From: Cladochytrium replicatum
Taxonomy: Eukaryota; Chytridiomycota; Chytridiomycetes; Cladochytriales; Cladochytriaceae
DNA length: 26,773 nucleotides
Direction: 5' to 3'
Assembly: GCA_025526935.1 (NCBI GenBank)
Contig: JAHLKD010000168.1
Coordinates: 1 to 26,773, forward strand
Shown here: in pieces, positions 9,217-18,800 of the stretch
Layout: the number at the start of each line of letters is the position of its first letter
Numbering within the stretch: the first letter of the stretch is position 1
Notes under the pieces: model-generated
The model's database searches: none
Told to the model about the DNA's origin: nothing
The model's input: the letters and a program-made list of their open reading frames with translations, nothing else
Position numbers and translations under genes: made by a program

Positions 9217-9600
9217 TCTCTGGTTGCGGTACACCCAAGCTGGTCAGGCAACCAGGGAATGCTGTGGTCAAAGACATTGGTCACATCAGCTCCTATATTC
9301 AAGTGAACAGTGTGTGTGGGCATACCTGTGGTCAAAGACATTGGTCACATCAACTCAAACGACCAAGCCAAACCACATTCCCCACTAAATGCCACCATCA
9401 CTCTACACAGAACCTGCCAAACATGGAAATAATTACATGAAATACAAGTCCATAAATAAGAACGAAGAGGGATTGACAAGAAAACTCTCAGATCAAAGAG
9501 AAAAAAGACAACCAAAAGGATAACCCATTTAGCAAACAGTCTGATATGCTAGTTTTTAACAATGCCCCTTATATGGTTCACTCTATGTTGTAATTCTTTC
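9217..9600. other. Non-coding insert or decayed LINE segment with a short direct repeat
   Basis: Lies between the LINE thumb and C-terminal parts, with no coding frame. A 28-base block beginning TGTGGTCAAAGACATTGGTC occurs at about 9263 and again at about 9327 with one difference near its end. A local insertion or duplication inside the LINE is likely. Confidence 0.45.
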
Positions 9601-10108
9601 TTCACCAGGGAAAGCACTTTCGTTGTTCTCCTGTCCCTTTTAACAATCACTTCCTCTTCCCAGCTGCACATGTTGTAGTTCCCAAACCTTCTGATGTTAT
9701 CGCAAATCACTTTCACCAAGTAGCCTCATCTGCCTATGGTTCTATAACTGGTAGCTTTGCTCCCCTTGCATCTGCACACCCTCATGCGCTAGCAATTGCT
9801 CCTCCATGCTTCCCTATTTCGTCAATCTTGAGGCTTCTGCAGTATTGTCTTGGACGTTTGTTTTATCACCCCCGCAAGCAGTGTTGTCGCTGCCGCACTG
9901 CACTCTCTCTAGATCTCATGTTTCAGAATGTTTGCGTCTTGACCTATTGTTGCCTCCTGTTCCTGTTCCTGCTTTACAACTTCCGCTTGACGTTGCAATT
10001 GATAGCCTTCGTCCACTTCGCATGGTCAACCCAGCAAATCTTGCACCGTGGTATCTAGTTTTTCGTTGTCTCCATAAGATTTGGCTTCACTGTATGGGCT
10101 GCCATTAG
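9600..10108 (+). pseudogene. LINE C-terminal Cys/His region
   Basis: One frame reads HFRCSPVPFNNHF through SILRLLQYCLGRLFYHPRKQ and CCRCRTALS. A shift of frame near 9905-9925 continues as SHVSECLRLD and ends at the TAG after CMGCH (10106-10108). The CxC ... H-x3-C pattern is like the zinc-knuckle-like region at the end of many LINE ORF2 proteins. One frameshift is visible. Confidence 0.6.
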
Positions 10109-10261
10109 AAGTTTCTCCTCGAGACTCCCTCTTTGGCCCTGCATTTGTGGATCTTTAACGTTTTCTTTTTTCATTCTTTATTACTCACCTGTTTTTTTGG
10201 CACCTTAGCAGTATCTGACGGGTAGCCACAGGTTTGAGTTTACATTCTCTGTTTTGCTTTC

Positions 10262-10545
10262 TTGTTTTTCCTTATGCTGCGCGCGCTTCCCTATGTGCTG
10301 GTCCATGACCATCTTGTAAGGCACTTTGGGGTGTTGTTTTTTGTTATGCATTGTATGTGCAAAATAAATTATAACATTGTTAAAAAAAATAAAATTTTTT
10401 TTCTGTTTTGTTTTGTTATTTTTCTTATGATGTGCGCTTCACTATGTGCTGGTCCATGACCATCTTGTAAGGCACTTCGGGTGTTTTTTGTTGTTATGCA
10501 TTGTGTGTGCAAAATAAATAAATAATATTGTTCAAAAATTTAAAA
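10262..10545 (+). repeat. Tandemly duplicated LINE 3' tail
   Basis: The segment TATGTGCTGGTCCATGACCA ... GTAAGGCACTT ... TATGCATTGT ... GTGCAAAATAAAT occurs twice (about 10290-10370 and 10441-10520), separated by a poly(A/T) stretch. Each copy ends in an A-rich tail. Two tails in a row suggest a 3'-duplicated template or insertion of one element next to another's tail. Confidence 0.6.
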
Positions 10546-10815
10546 AGTTACTTTTTGTTATGCATTTTATCATCAAAAGATATGTACTAAAAAAGGAAGA
10601 AACAAAAGTTTAATCCTTGTATTTAATTTTGCACCAGCAGGCGATATGTATTGGTTGGAAATAAATACATATTATGAAGATCTTCAAAGAATCACTATGC
10701 TGAAAAAAATATAATAATTATATTTAGAAATATGTGCAAGAATATAACTTTAAATCAGGTTTTACCAGATACCTCAGCGAAGACCGAGATTCTGTTCATC
10801 ACAATGGTTAAAAGT
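10546..10815. other. AT-rich gene-free stretch
   Basis: Rich in A/T runs with no coding frame or recognisable RNA. It separates the LINE tail from the 24-bp satellite. Confidence 0.5.
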
Positions 10816-10816
10816 T

Positions 10817-11635
10817 TGTGTTCGTAATTAGACAGAAGCTCCGATCTTTCAGTGATGGATGCAGCTGTCAGACATGCTACAAGTTCTGTTCGTCGCCATG
10901 GTTTGAGTTCTGGTCGTTACTATGGTGCAAGCTCTGTTTGTCACTATGGTCCAAGTTCTGTTCATCACGATTGTTCATGTTGTGTTCCTCATTAGAAGAA
11001 GCTCTGATCTTTAGTCCAGTGATGAACTCAACGTCATCCCATCGGATATACTTCGTTTTCGCATACTTCGTTTTCGCATTCTCGAAGCTCGTCACGACTC
11101 TCCTTTAGCTGGTCATTTTGAGCAGCTAAAACTTTGGAATTAATACTTAGTGATTCTACTGGCCCAGCATCATCACCAAATAGGTCAAACGTTATACACG
11201 TACCTCACCCATCAACATGCTACAAGCTCTGTTTGTTACCTTGATTCAAGTTCTGTTTGTCACTGAGTCGTCACTATGGTCCAAGTCCTGTTTGTCATTA
11301 GACAAATGCTCTGATCTTTTGTCGAGTGATGAACACAGTTACACAGCTGTCACACATTGCTGCAAGTTCTGATCACCACTATTGTTTAAGTTTGGTTTGT
11401 CACTATGGTACAAGTTCTGTTGGTCACTATGGTCTAGGTTCTGTCCGCCATTAGACAAATGCTCCGATCTTTTGTCCAGTGATATTTGGAATGTTTGACA
11501 TCAAACACTCCAAATATGGTAAGTCTCCAGTTCAGCTGTCAAACATGCTGCAAGTTCTGTTCATCACAAATGCTACAAGTTCTGTCCATCTCTATAGTTG
11601 AAGTTCTGTTCCTCACTATGGTGCAAAACTGGACG
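10817..11635. repeat. Degenerate 24-bp satellite with higher-order structure
   Basis: The basic unit is close to CACTATGGTCCAAGTTCTGT plus four bases (TCGT or a variant). Runs of it alternate with a second block, ATTAGACAAATGCTCCGATC-TTTTGTCCAGTGAT, followed by CAGCTGTCAAACATGCTGC. The second block is seen near 10829, 10993, 11298 and 11452. Open frames here encode eight-residue repeats on the minus strand (DEQNLDHS-like), as expected for a unit of 24. No start context or other gene evidence was found. Confidence 0.65.
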
Positions 11636-11785
11636 GTGGTCTTAGAGTAGCTCACATTCAGCCAAATTTACTTGATCGATATGGTTTTGCAAACAAGACT
11701 CTGCTTTTCAAATTTCAGAGTGTTCGCAATTGGGAAACCAAAAAAGCTCTCTTTATTAAATCTCAATAATTTCAACCAACAGATC
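11632..11785 (+). pseudogene. Possible small coding remnant
   Basis: A frame reads LDGGLRVAHIQPNLLDRYGF, continues through KFQSVRNWETKKAL and ends at TAA near 11772. Composition is protein-like but I recognise no family and see no start. It could be an exon of an adjacent transposon or chance. Confidence 0.2.
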
Positions 11786-11840
11786 TTAATGAGTGGGTTA
11801 ATATCATTTTTCCTCTCAATGTATGAAGATCATTTTCCCC

Positions 11841-13135
11841 TCAGGTTCTTAGCCCCATCCCAAACCGTACTTCCTCAGATTCGATGCAAAACATTTCTAC
11901 CAGATCGTCCTCATTTACAGAACCCTCATCTGCAACCTGCACAGACCATCTTAACTTGTCCAAGTGCTCCATAAGTCCACCAACTGCCCACCAATTTGTC
12001 AGACCCATGATTGCTCCTAAAGTTCGTCCGGACATGTTATGGCGGTTCTTTTGCAAAGTAAGACCACCTGCTGAGAAGAGACGTTCTGATGCAGCACTAG
12101 ACAGACAGATCGCAAAATGGTCACGGGTGACAAGTGAGAGCAACGGGTAGTCAAGGGTGTACATCTTCCACCACTCAAGATGGTTCATTTTCTCATCGGC
12201 AGTTGGATTCACAGCAAGGTTTTAGGTTGGTTTGGAGCACACGTGATTAATGCCGAGGATCGAGCGGAAATTGAACAGAAACCAGCTCGAAAGTCGAAAG
12301 AACCAATCTCTGCTGTTCGACACTGGCACTGCAGATATTCCACGATTCCTTCGATTTCGATGCGATGCTCAGCCAATGATTCGGCGAGCGCGATCGAGCT
12401 TGACAGGAACTGCTCATGTTCGTCCTCCCAAGTACGCACCTCATCAAATTTAAATAAACAATAAACATCAAGTGGATTTTCTATGATGATATATGTTACC
12501 TTGTGTGCTGCTTTTCCTCTTGATCCACCCCAAATGAGTGCATCAAGCCCATTCACAGAAGTCATGGAATCAGTCCGGTTGTCCCTGTAGATGCCTGGGT
12601 TTTCATCTGCATACCGCTTAACTGTTGTCTTCAAGCTAGCAATGCCCAATCATGTTAGGGTAAATTTGGATTGTGAAACCATGAAAACATACTGCTTTTC
12701 CATCTCTTTGGATATACGTGAATCCCACTTGTTTTGCTTGAAATAAACTCGCTTATGACGTAGATCCAGCATCAGTGCTGTGACTGTCACCTCGTCATTT
12801 GTAGCATTATAGTAGTCGTGGATCGTAGCCCAGCATGCTAAAAGTACAAAGTATCACTTTGAATTCAAATGGCCTCATAAGCTTATCATACAGTGTGCTG
12901 CTTTTTTACAACTTCAATCGGGCTTGATTGTCCTTCCTCAACTTTGTTGAACATGATGTTGAACAGGGGAATGAGCTCGTTGTATCTAACTTGAGTTTCG
13001 CTCTGCATACGTCTGGTGAGTAGGTCAAATCTTCGAAAAAATCTGCAATATCGGCCATGTCCTTCCAGAATAGATCATCAATGCTGGTCCCTGCAGGCAC
13101 TTCATCTTGAAGTTTTCTAACAGCATTGACCAGTA
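11841..13135 (-). pseudogene. Second hAT transposase, 5'-truncated and decayed
   Basis: Minus-strand pieces, in order from 13135 downward: SIDDLFWKDMADIADFFEDL, then RYNELIPLFNIMFNKVEEG (other frame, about 12920-13000). ALMLDLRHKRVYFKQNKWDS follows (about 12725-12790), then a piece at 12500-12649. The C-terminal dimerisation domain is EWWKMYTLDYPLLSL ... SSAASERLFSAGG ... GRTLGAIMGL (11900-12180), ending TGA at 11841. GT/AG pairs such as GTATGA ... TTTTAG near 12840-12895 hint at introns, but frames do not join cleanly. The N-terminal half is absent. It is a different hAT family from 3315-5689. Confidence 0.75.
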
Positions 13136-13273
13136 ATATTCGACAAATATTTGCCCAAGCCTTGCAGCCTATTTGCCAAATAGGTAGGTACCATTTGTAT
13201 TTGACAAATTGGCACCCCTATTTGCTCAAATCACCTTTGAGCAAATCAGGGAGCTCCGCTTGATTTGACTCGA
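13135..13273. repeat. AAATATTTG-type repeat block, right copy
   Basis: CGACAAATATTTGCCC, TTTGCCAAATAGG, TTTGACAAATTGG, the dyad ATTTGCTCAAATCACCTTTG-AGCAAAT and a terminal TTGATTTGACTCGATG share motifs with 1235-1546. The block directly abuts the truncated end of the second hAT. Confidence 0.55.
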
Positions 13274-13583
13274 TGAGGATACGAATGACGACCCCATATA
13301 TTACCGCTTAGAAGAAGCAGGTGACATGCATGTTGTTGAACATTTACATGGACTAGACGATGATGATCCAGACGATGCTGATTACGATCCAAATGCTGAT
13401 TTATCGACTCCACAATCCAGTAGTGAAGAATCATCTCCGAGTTTACCTTCCGTATCTCCTGTAGAGGAATACGATGCACAACTCGAAAGTGATCCACACA
13501 GAGGCTGCAAAACACCACAGCGGGATGTTTATCCTATTGCAACATATTATTTACACAGTAGAGCACGTACTGAGCATTTCTGA
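13262..13583 (+). CDS. Hypothetical acidic fragment
   Basis: One open frame reads DEDTNDDPIYYRLEEAGDMH, then HLHGLDDDDPDDADYDPNAD, then a Ser/Pro-rich stretch, to TGA at 13581-13583. It opens into the repeat block without a start; ATG 13326 is internal to the coherent part. Asp/Glu/Ser-rich and probably disordered. It could be an exon of a truncated gene, with AAG|GTATG just after the stop as a possible donor. No family recognised. Confidence 0.3.
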
Positions 13584-13897
13584 AGGTATGCGGGGCCATA
13601 ATGAGGGAGATAGAGCGTGTATTTGAAATCGATGTTTTGTACACAACCTCACCCAGGACCGTAATACCGCAGCAGGCGAGCATGTAGCCAGCGAAACGTA
13701 TAATATACGACCATATCTAAGATTCCTTCTAGTAGGGATCGTCGGAAACGGCCAGAGGGCAAAGTTTTTCTAGTAACTACGCGTTTTGCTAGCACCCACT
13801 GTTAACAGCGCGGTTATCGCCGCACTCTTAGGCGTTTCTCTCAGCGGAAACGCACGGTAGACCCTGTTCGATGAACGCGACGGATAAAATGCATAAA
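13584..13897. other. Gene-free stretch
   Basis: No coding frame or repeat recognised. It ends at the interstitial telomere motif. Confidence 0.45.
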
Positions 13898-13919
13898 TTA
13901 GGGTTAGTTAGGGTTAGTT
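13898..13919. repeat. Interstitial telomere-like tract, opposite orientation
   Basis: Just over two units of TTAGGGTTAG on the plus strand, so G-rich where the tract at 1-139 is C-rich. The 10-base phasing is the same. It lies at the left edge of the satellite region. Confidence 0.75.
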
Positions 13920-14039
13920 TAGCCGGTATGAGTGACCTGGCTGGAGCTTCCAGGGACTTTCCCTCAGACAACGTTGGCAGCGGCGCACTGAAACGCTTGT
14001 AAGTTTTGCTCGGCAGTAAGTAGGTGGTTGGGAAATTGG

Positions 14040-14454
14040 TGAACCTTCAAGATCAAGGTTCCGATCTGAACCTCCAAGAGCTAGAATCGTGCGACCCCGG
14101 GGAGTTGGAGAAGGAACTGACCCTTGCCCGCTGGCCAGACTCAGTGTAACAACAGCGGGGTACTTCTTCACCCGAGCTTGTATGAGGTGCTACTCGCGCT
14201 CGGGTGGCTGAGCGGGAATCCAACTCCAAAGTTTGCTAGGAACGTACCTCAAAAAATTACGTGACCCCAGCGGTAGGATCGGTTACGCATCTGTACATGC
14301 TCGCCAGACTCGGGATACCAACATTGATGTACTTCTTGTGGGTATGGTATCACGTGACCTTGGATCGAGGTACAGATCTGGACCTCGAATAGCTAAAATC
14401 ATGTGACCCCGGGGCAAGAGACGTCCAAACCACAAGAGTTTTTAGCTTGGTTAT
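14040..14454 (+). repeat. 170-bp satellite, left part (diverged units)
   Basis: About two and a half diverged units: GGATCGAGGTACAGATCTGG, CTCGCCAGACTCGG, ACCAACATTGATGTACTTCT and AACTCCAAAGTTTGC are all present. The array continues beyond the copia insertion at 19738. Open frames here are repeat translations. Confidence 0.7.
14450..14454. repeat. 5-bp target duplication GTTAT, left copy
   Basis: Matches GTTAT at 19733-19737. Five bases is typical for Ty1/copia integrases. Confidence 0.85.
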
Positions 14455-14549
14455 TGTTGAGTGTTGTTTCGTTCATAAAAGTTTTCCTTCTTTGTTTTTA
14501 CTTTCAAAAAGAAAAAGTTCGGCTGAGGATAACAACAGGATTATTGTTG

Positions 14550-14615
14550 ATCCTCAGAATCGAACTTGCGACATGGTGTTAAATGGCTTGTGATTTAACC
14601 CACGACGCTACCTTT
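14550..14615 (-). other. Antisense tRNA-like segment with A- and B-box motifs in the LTR
   Basis: On the minus strand TAGCGTCGTGGG (A-box-like, about 14600-14611) is followed by AGTTCGATTCT (B-box-like, 14556-14566, two mismatches to GGTTCGANTCC) at normal tRNA spacing. The T-stem and acceptor do not pair well, so it is not a tRNA gene. The same segment is at 19389-19454. Confidence 0.4.
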
Positions 14616-14809
14616 GTTGTTTTCCAAAAGTTTTATTTCTGTTTCTATTTCGGCTTCATGTTCTTCGACGAAAACTTCAAAAGCCAGCGTTCCAGAAAAT
14701 TCCGGATCACCAGCAAACTTGAAGGAGACTTACCAAAGGAGGAAGGAGAGCGCCGCTGCTGACGTGGCAAGGACAAATTAAGGGAGGCTTTGTTGGGAAT
14801 GGGAGAACC

Positions 14810-14816
14810 TATAAAA
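14810..14816 (+). promoter_or_regulatory. TATA box of the LTR promoter
   Basis: TATAAAA about 85 bases before the LTR end, the expected place for the U3 promoter. Copy at 19649-19655. Confidence 0.65.
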
Positions 14817-14892
14817 GGTGTGAGTCTTAAGCTTCCAATACATTGAACAAGTACCTCTTATCTGATCTTACCTGCCTACGACGAAATTCTAC

Positions 14893-15867
14893 ATGGTAGC
14901 AATGGATTCTCGCTCTTCCCAACAACAACCGAAACCAACGGCGCTCATGACCCGCAAAGCTCAGGATGACAATCTCTTTGTCTTTGATGGAGAGAATTAT
15001 CATACCTGGCGACTCCGCATGGTGGCCTATCTCGAGGGCAAGGAGCTCTGGACAGTTGTCGACAAGGGACCAAATCCTGACCCACGACTGCGAACTGGTT
15101 TTGACGAGACTAGCAATGCTGGCAAGGCCGAAATCGCCGCCCATGAAGAAAGTGTTCTGGATGATCGCAAGGCCCGATCCAAGATCATCGGGAAGCTCAG
15201 CAACGTCGTACTTTCGCTTGTCACCAGCGCGAACACCGCAAAGGCGATGCTCGTAGCCCTCGATCAGATGTACCAGCGCCAGGCCAACGTCAACAGGATC
15301 ACACTCCGACGCGAGCTAATGGGGAAAAAGATGAGCACCGGGTCTGATCTTAAGACCCACATCTCGGAACTTGCCATGATTGTCCAGAGACTGACCGCTA
15401 TTGGTGATTCCATTTCCCCAGATCAGCACATCATCTACCTGCTCAGCTCCCTCCCTCCGGAATTCGATACTGTGATTGCCACAATTGACGTTGAGGATGA
15501 CACCCGCCGAAAGGACTACCAATATGTTGTCGGCCGACTTCTTGACGACGAAAGCAAACGACGAAGTCGCGAAAACGAGGAAGGTAACAGTCGAGATCAA
15601 GCTTATCAGACCTCCGGCGGCAACCAACGACTTTGCTGGAACTGTACTTCGCTGCCAACTGTCCTAACCAGACCTCGAGTTTGGGTGGTTCAAATCAAGG
15701 CTCTGGAAACGGACGAGGTGGTAGCGGAGGTCGAGGAGGTCGAAGTGGCGGACGATGTACTGGAAGAGGCGGTCGAGGTCGAGGGAGCGGCGGTAGAGGA
15801 CGCGGTCGAGGAAATGGAGGATCCAACCGCGGTGGCGGAAGAAGCGGTGGGCACGCAAACGAAGTAA
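14893..15867 (+). CDS. gag: copia Gag, frame-shifted at its zinc knuckle
   Basis: Capsid-like protein of the retrotransposon particle. The start is ATG 14893 or, more likely, ATG 14902, since the first overlaps the LTR end and PBS. FVFDGENYHTWRLRMVAYL is the typical N-terminal block of copia Gag (DUF4219/UBN2 type), followed by the helical capsid region with QRLTAIGDSISPDQHIIYLL. Translation is authentic only to CWNC at 15634-15645. Beyond that, to 15867, the frame is a shadow of the Gly/Arg-rich region of pol. The knuckle's second half (AANC) is in the pol frame, so Gag is cut inside CX2CX4HX4C. Confidence 0.85.
   Translation: MVAMDSRSSQQQPKPTALMTRKAQDDNLFVFDGENYHTWRLRMVAYLEGKELWTVVDKGPNPDPRLRTGFDETSNAGKAEIAAHEESVLDDRKARSKIIGKLSNVVLSLVTSANTAKAMLVALDQMYQRQANVNRITLRRELMGKKMSTGSDLKTHISELAMIVQRLTAIGDSISPDQHIIYLLSSLPPEFDTVIATIDVEDDTRRKDYQYVVGRLLDDESKRRSRENEEGNSRDQAYQTSGGNQRLCWNCTSLPTVLTRPRVWVVQIKALETDEVVAEVEEVEVADDVLEEAVEVEGAAVEDAVEEMEDPTAVAEEAVGTQTK
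14894..14901 (+). promoter_or_regulatory. Primer binding site
   Basis: TGGTAGCA immediately after the 5' LTR is complementary to the 3' end of a tRNA ending in TGCTACCA, as in many eukaryotic initiator tRNA-Met molecules. Confidence 0.7.
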
Positions 15868-18800
15868 CGCTACCTGCGATTGCGTTCATGGCTTCGGAGA
15901 GATTCTCTGATCGATCTTCTAAGTGGTTCTTCGACACTGGGGCTTCGCACCACCTGTGCAACGATCAAAGGGCGTTCATCGAGTTGCGGAAGATTACTCC
16001 GATTGAGATCGACACCGCAAATGCTGGATCAGGACTCAAGGTTGTCGGGATCGGAAGAGTTCGATTGCTGGTATCAGTTGGAGGGCGGGAGAGGGAGGTG
16101 ATCCTTAGTGAAGTGTACTTCGCTCCGAACCTGTCTGACAACTTGGTATCATGGAATCGACTCATAGAACACCGTCTCAAGCTCTACGGTGCTGGCAAGA
16201 AGATCCAGATCGGTCGCAACAATGAGATAGTCATGGAGTTCACACAAGATAAGACTTGCAACTTGTTTGCACTTGATCTGTCCCGATCGATCGCCAGGGT
16301 GGCACGACGTAACGACGCAACAGCGGATCTCATCACTTGGCATAGAAGGTTCGGACATGCTGGATTCAATCGGATCGAGGAGGCCCAGAAGCTAGTTGAA
16401 GGAATGGAGATCGATGGAACTGAGAGGTTGGACCCTTGTCCGACCTGTGTGAAAGCTAAGTTGACCAGAACTAGCTTTCCACGGATCAAGGACATTGACG
16501 TTAATTCCCATAGCACCCTCTACATCGATCTCCAGGGACCAATAAAGCCGCCCACCTACGGAGGTGCAATCTATGCCGCGGTCGCAGCACACAGGAACTC
16601 TGGAGTCCTGGTTGTACGCCCCCTGAAAACCAAGGATCTGGCATTCGAGTTCAGTCAAGATGCCGTGCGAGAGATAGGACTCCTTACTGGCAAGGAGGTC
16701 CAAGTAGTTGTCACCGACAACGCAAAAGAGTTGATTTCACAAAAGTACGAGGCATGGGCACGGAAGCGCGGCATTCAACATCACACTACCATGCCGTACA
16801 CCCCGATGCAGAATGGACCTGTTGAGCGAGCAAATCGGACCCTCCAAAATCTTACACGAGCTATGTTAAATGAGGCAGGGGCAAACAGCAAGCTATGGGG
16901 CGAGGCGATGGTAACAGCATGTTACCTAAACAACCGGCTCCCGCGCAAGATCGGCAAGACGAGTATTACGCCATTGGAGGCCGCGACAGGCAGAAAACCA
17001 AACGTCAGCAAACTGCGGACCTGGGGATGCGTGGCATACGTGCACGATCCCCTCCCATCGGGCAAGCTAGCGGATCGAGCGATCCCAGGAATCTTCGTTG
17101 GATACGAAGCATTCGGATTTCGTGTCTGGGACCCGAAAAGGAAAGTAATGATGAGAAGCAAGTCGGTGGTGTTTGATGAGAAGCATACCTGGAATGAGCG
17201 AGCCCTTACTGATGCCCTTGAACTGGTCTCTTTCGAAAACCTCCCCCAACACAGAGACTCGGCAAAACCGCTCAAACACACCGACTTGGCCAGCAACAAC
17301 AGCGACAGCGATGACAGCAGCTATAGAGATAGCGACAGCGATGACAGCAGCTATAGAGATAGCGACAGCGACGACAGTGAGGGGGAGGTCGAGACCAATT
17401 CAAGGGACAAGGACACGGAATCGGAGGACGACGAAGTAGAGGTGCAAGATCCTGGGCTATTGAAGCGGAAACCCAGCACTAGTAAGATTCCTGTGCGCCG
17501 AGGAAGCCGAGAGAAAAGGCCAGTCGAACGGTATGGCTTTGAGAAGGTGAAACAAGTCGGATCGGCACGAGTAGCCTCGAAAAGGAAGGTGATCTTGCAC
17601 ACGGAACCAAGGACGTATGAGGAAGCCATGGCGAGCCTGGAGAAGGACGACTGGACGGCTGCCATGCAAGAGGAGATCCTTGCGCATCGCGAGAACTCAA
17701 CGTGGCGACTTGTACCGAGGCCTGCAGGGCGAAACATCATCAAGTCAGGCTGGGTATATTGCTACAAGACGAACGCCGAGGGGAAGATGGTTCGGCACAA
17801 GGCGCGGTTCATTGCGAAAGGATATTCGCAACGCGAGGGAGAGGACTTTGATGAGACGTTTTCTCCGGTGGCTCGAAAACAAACTGTTCGAGTTGTGTTG
17901 GCGCTCGTGGTGCAGGAACGGATGGTGATGCGCCAGTACGACATCAAAACAGCGTTCCTGAATGCGCGCATCATCGACCGCGAACTCTACTACGAGCAGC
18001 CAGAGGGATTCATTGAACCGGGCAAGGAAGATTGGGTTTGCTTAGCTATTCGTGCGCTTTATGGCCTCAAGCAGCCGCCTCGCGAGTGGAATAGTCTCTT
18101 CGACGATTTCCTAGTGACCGTCATCAAGCTGAAACGTTCCGATAGCGATGTCTGCCTCTACTACCGTCGAGAGGGATCGTCGCTCACGCTTGTCGTCATC
18201 TACGTGGACGATATTCTGGTGGCGTCGACCGATGAGGACGAGGTGAATCGAATCGAGGAGTTGATGAAGCGACGATTTGAGGTCAGCGAGGCAGGATCCC
18301 CGAAGTATTATCTCGGCTGGGAAATTGACTACGATAAGGACGGCGGCAAGCTCACCATCTCTCAAGCGCAGTACATCAGAATGTCGGCGAAGAAATGTAA
18401 GATCAGATTCGAGCGGAAAACACCAGTTGAAGCTGGCGTTACAATCTTCAAGGATATGGGAGAGGAGATCGAGGTCGAGCGAAATGAGATTAGCTATCGC
18501 ACAATCGTCGGTCAGCTCCTATACGCCGCGACGAGCACACGACCCGATATCTCGTTTGCCACTGGCACCGTTGCGCGTTATCAAAACGCACCTCAGTACA
18601 CTCATTGGTGCGCGGCGGAACGGGTGCTCGCCTACCTGCTGCACACTCCCTCAATTGGAATCCGCTATGGACGACGAGATCGCCTTGAGATTGTATGCTA
18701 TGCGGACGCGGATCACGCCGGAGATCCTGACAACAAAAAGTCGACTACAGGATATGCTATCTTGATCAATGGGGGAGCTGTTGCCTGGGGGAGCAAGCTT

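Larger units (their letters stand above)
2116..10545 (+). mobile_element. 5'-truncated non-LTR retrotransposon (LINE), split by a hAT insertion
   Basis: Pieces in order: 2116-2238 (linker before the RT, reading LLKHVSHAWRCANF), 8313-9216 (reverse transcriptase) and about 9600-10108 (C-terminal Cys/His region), then an AT-rich 3' tail to about 10545. Removing 2239-8312 and one TTTAGCCA copy joins the frame as DPQSLA/KYADHC without a break. The endonuclease end is missing, and several later frameshifts and gaps show it is dead. Which LINE clade it belongs to cannot be settled by eye. Confidence 0.75.
14455..14893 (+). repeat. 5' LTR
   Basis: Contains a bulged hairpin (14523-14557, arms CTGAGGAT/ATCCTCAG plus CAAC/GTTG), an antisense tRNA-like segment and a TATA box. 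Identical in layout to the 3' LTR. Confidence 0.93.

Noticed and set aside
1235-13273. One 12-kb transposon bounded by the two AAATATTTG blocks
   Set aside because: No matching target duplication or shared end sequence could be found at the outer borders.
15646-15867. Acidic Val/Glu-rich tail of the Gag frame
   Set aside because: It is the out-of-frame reading of the Gly/Arg-rich segment that belongs to pol.
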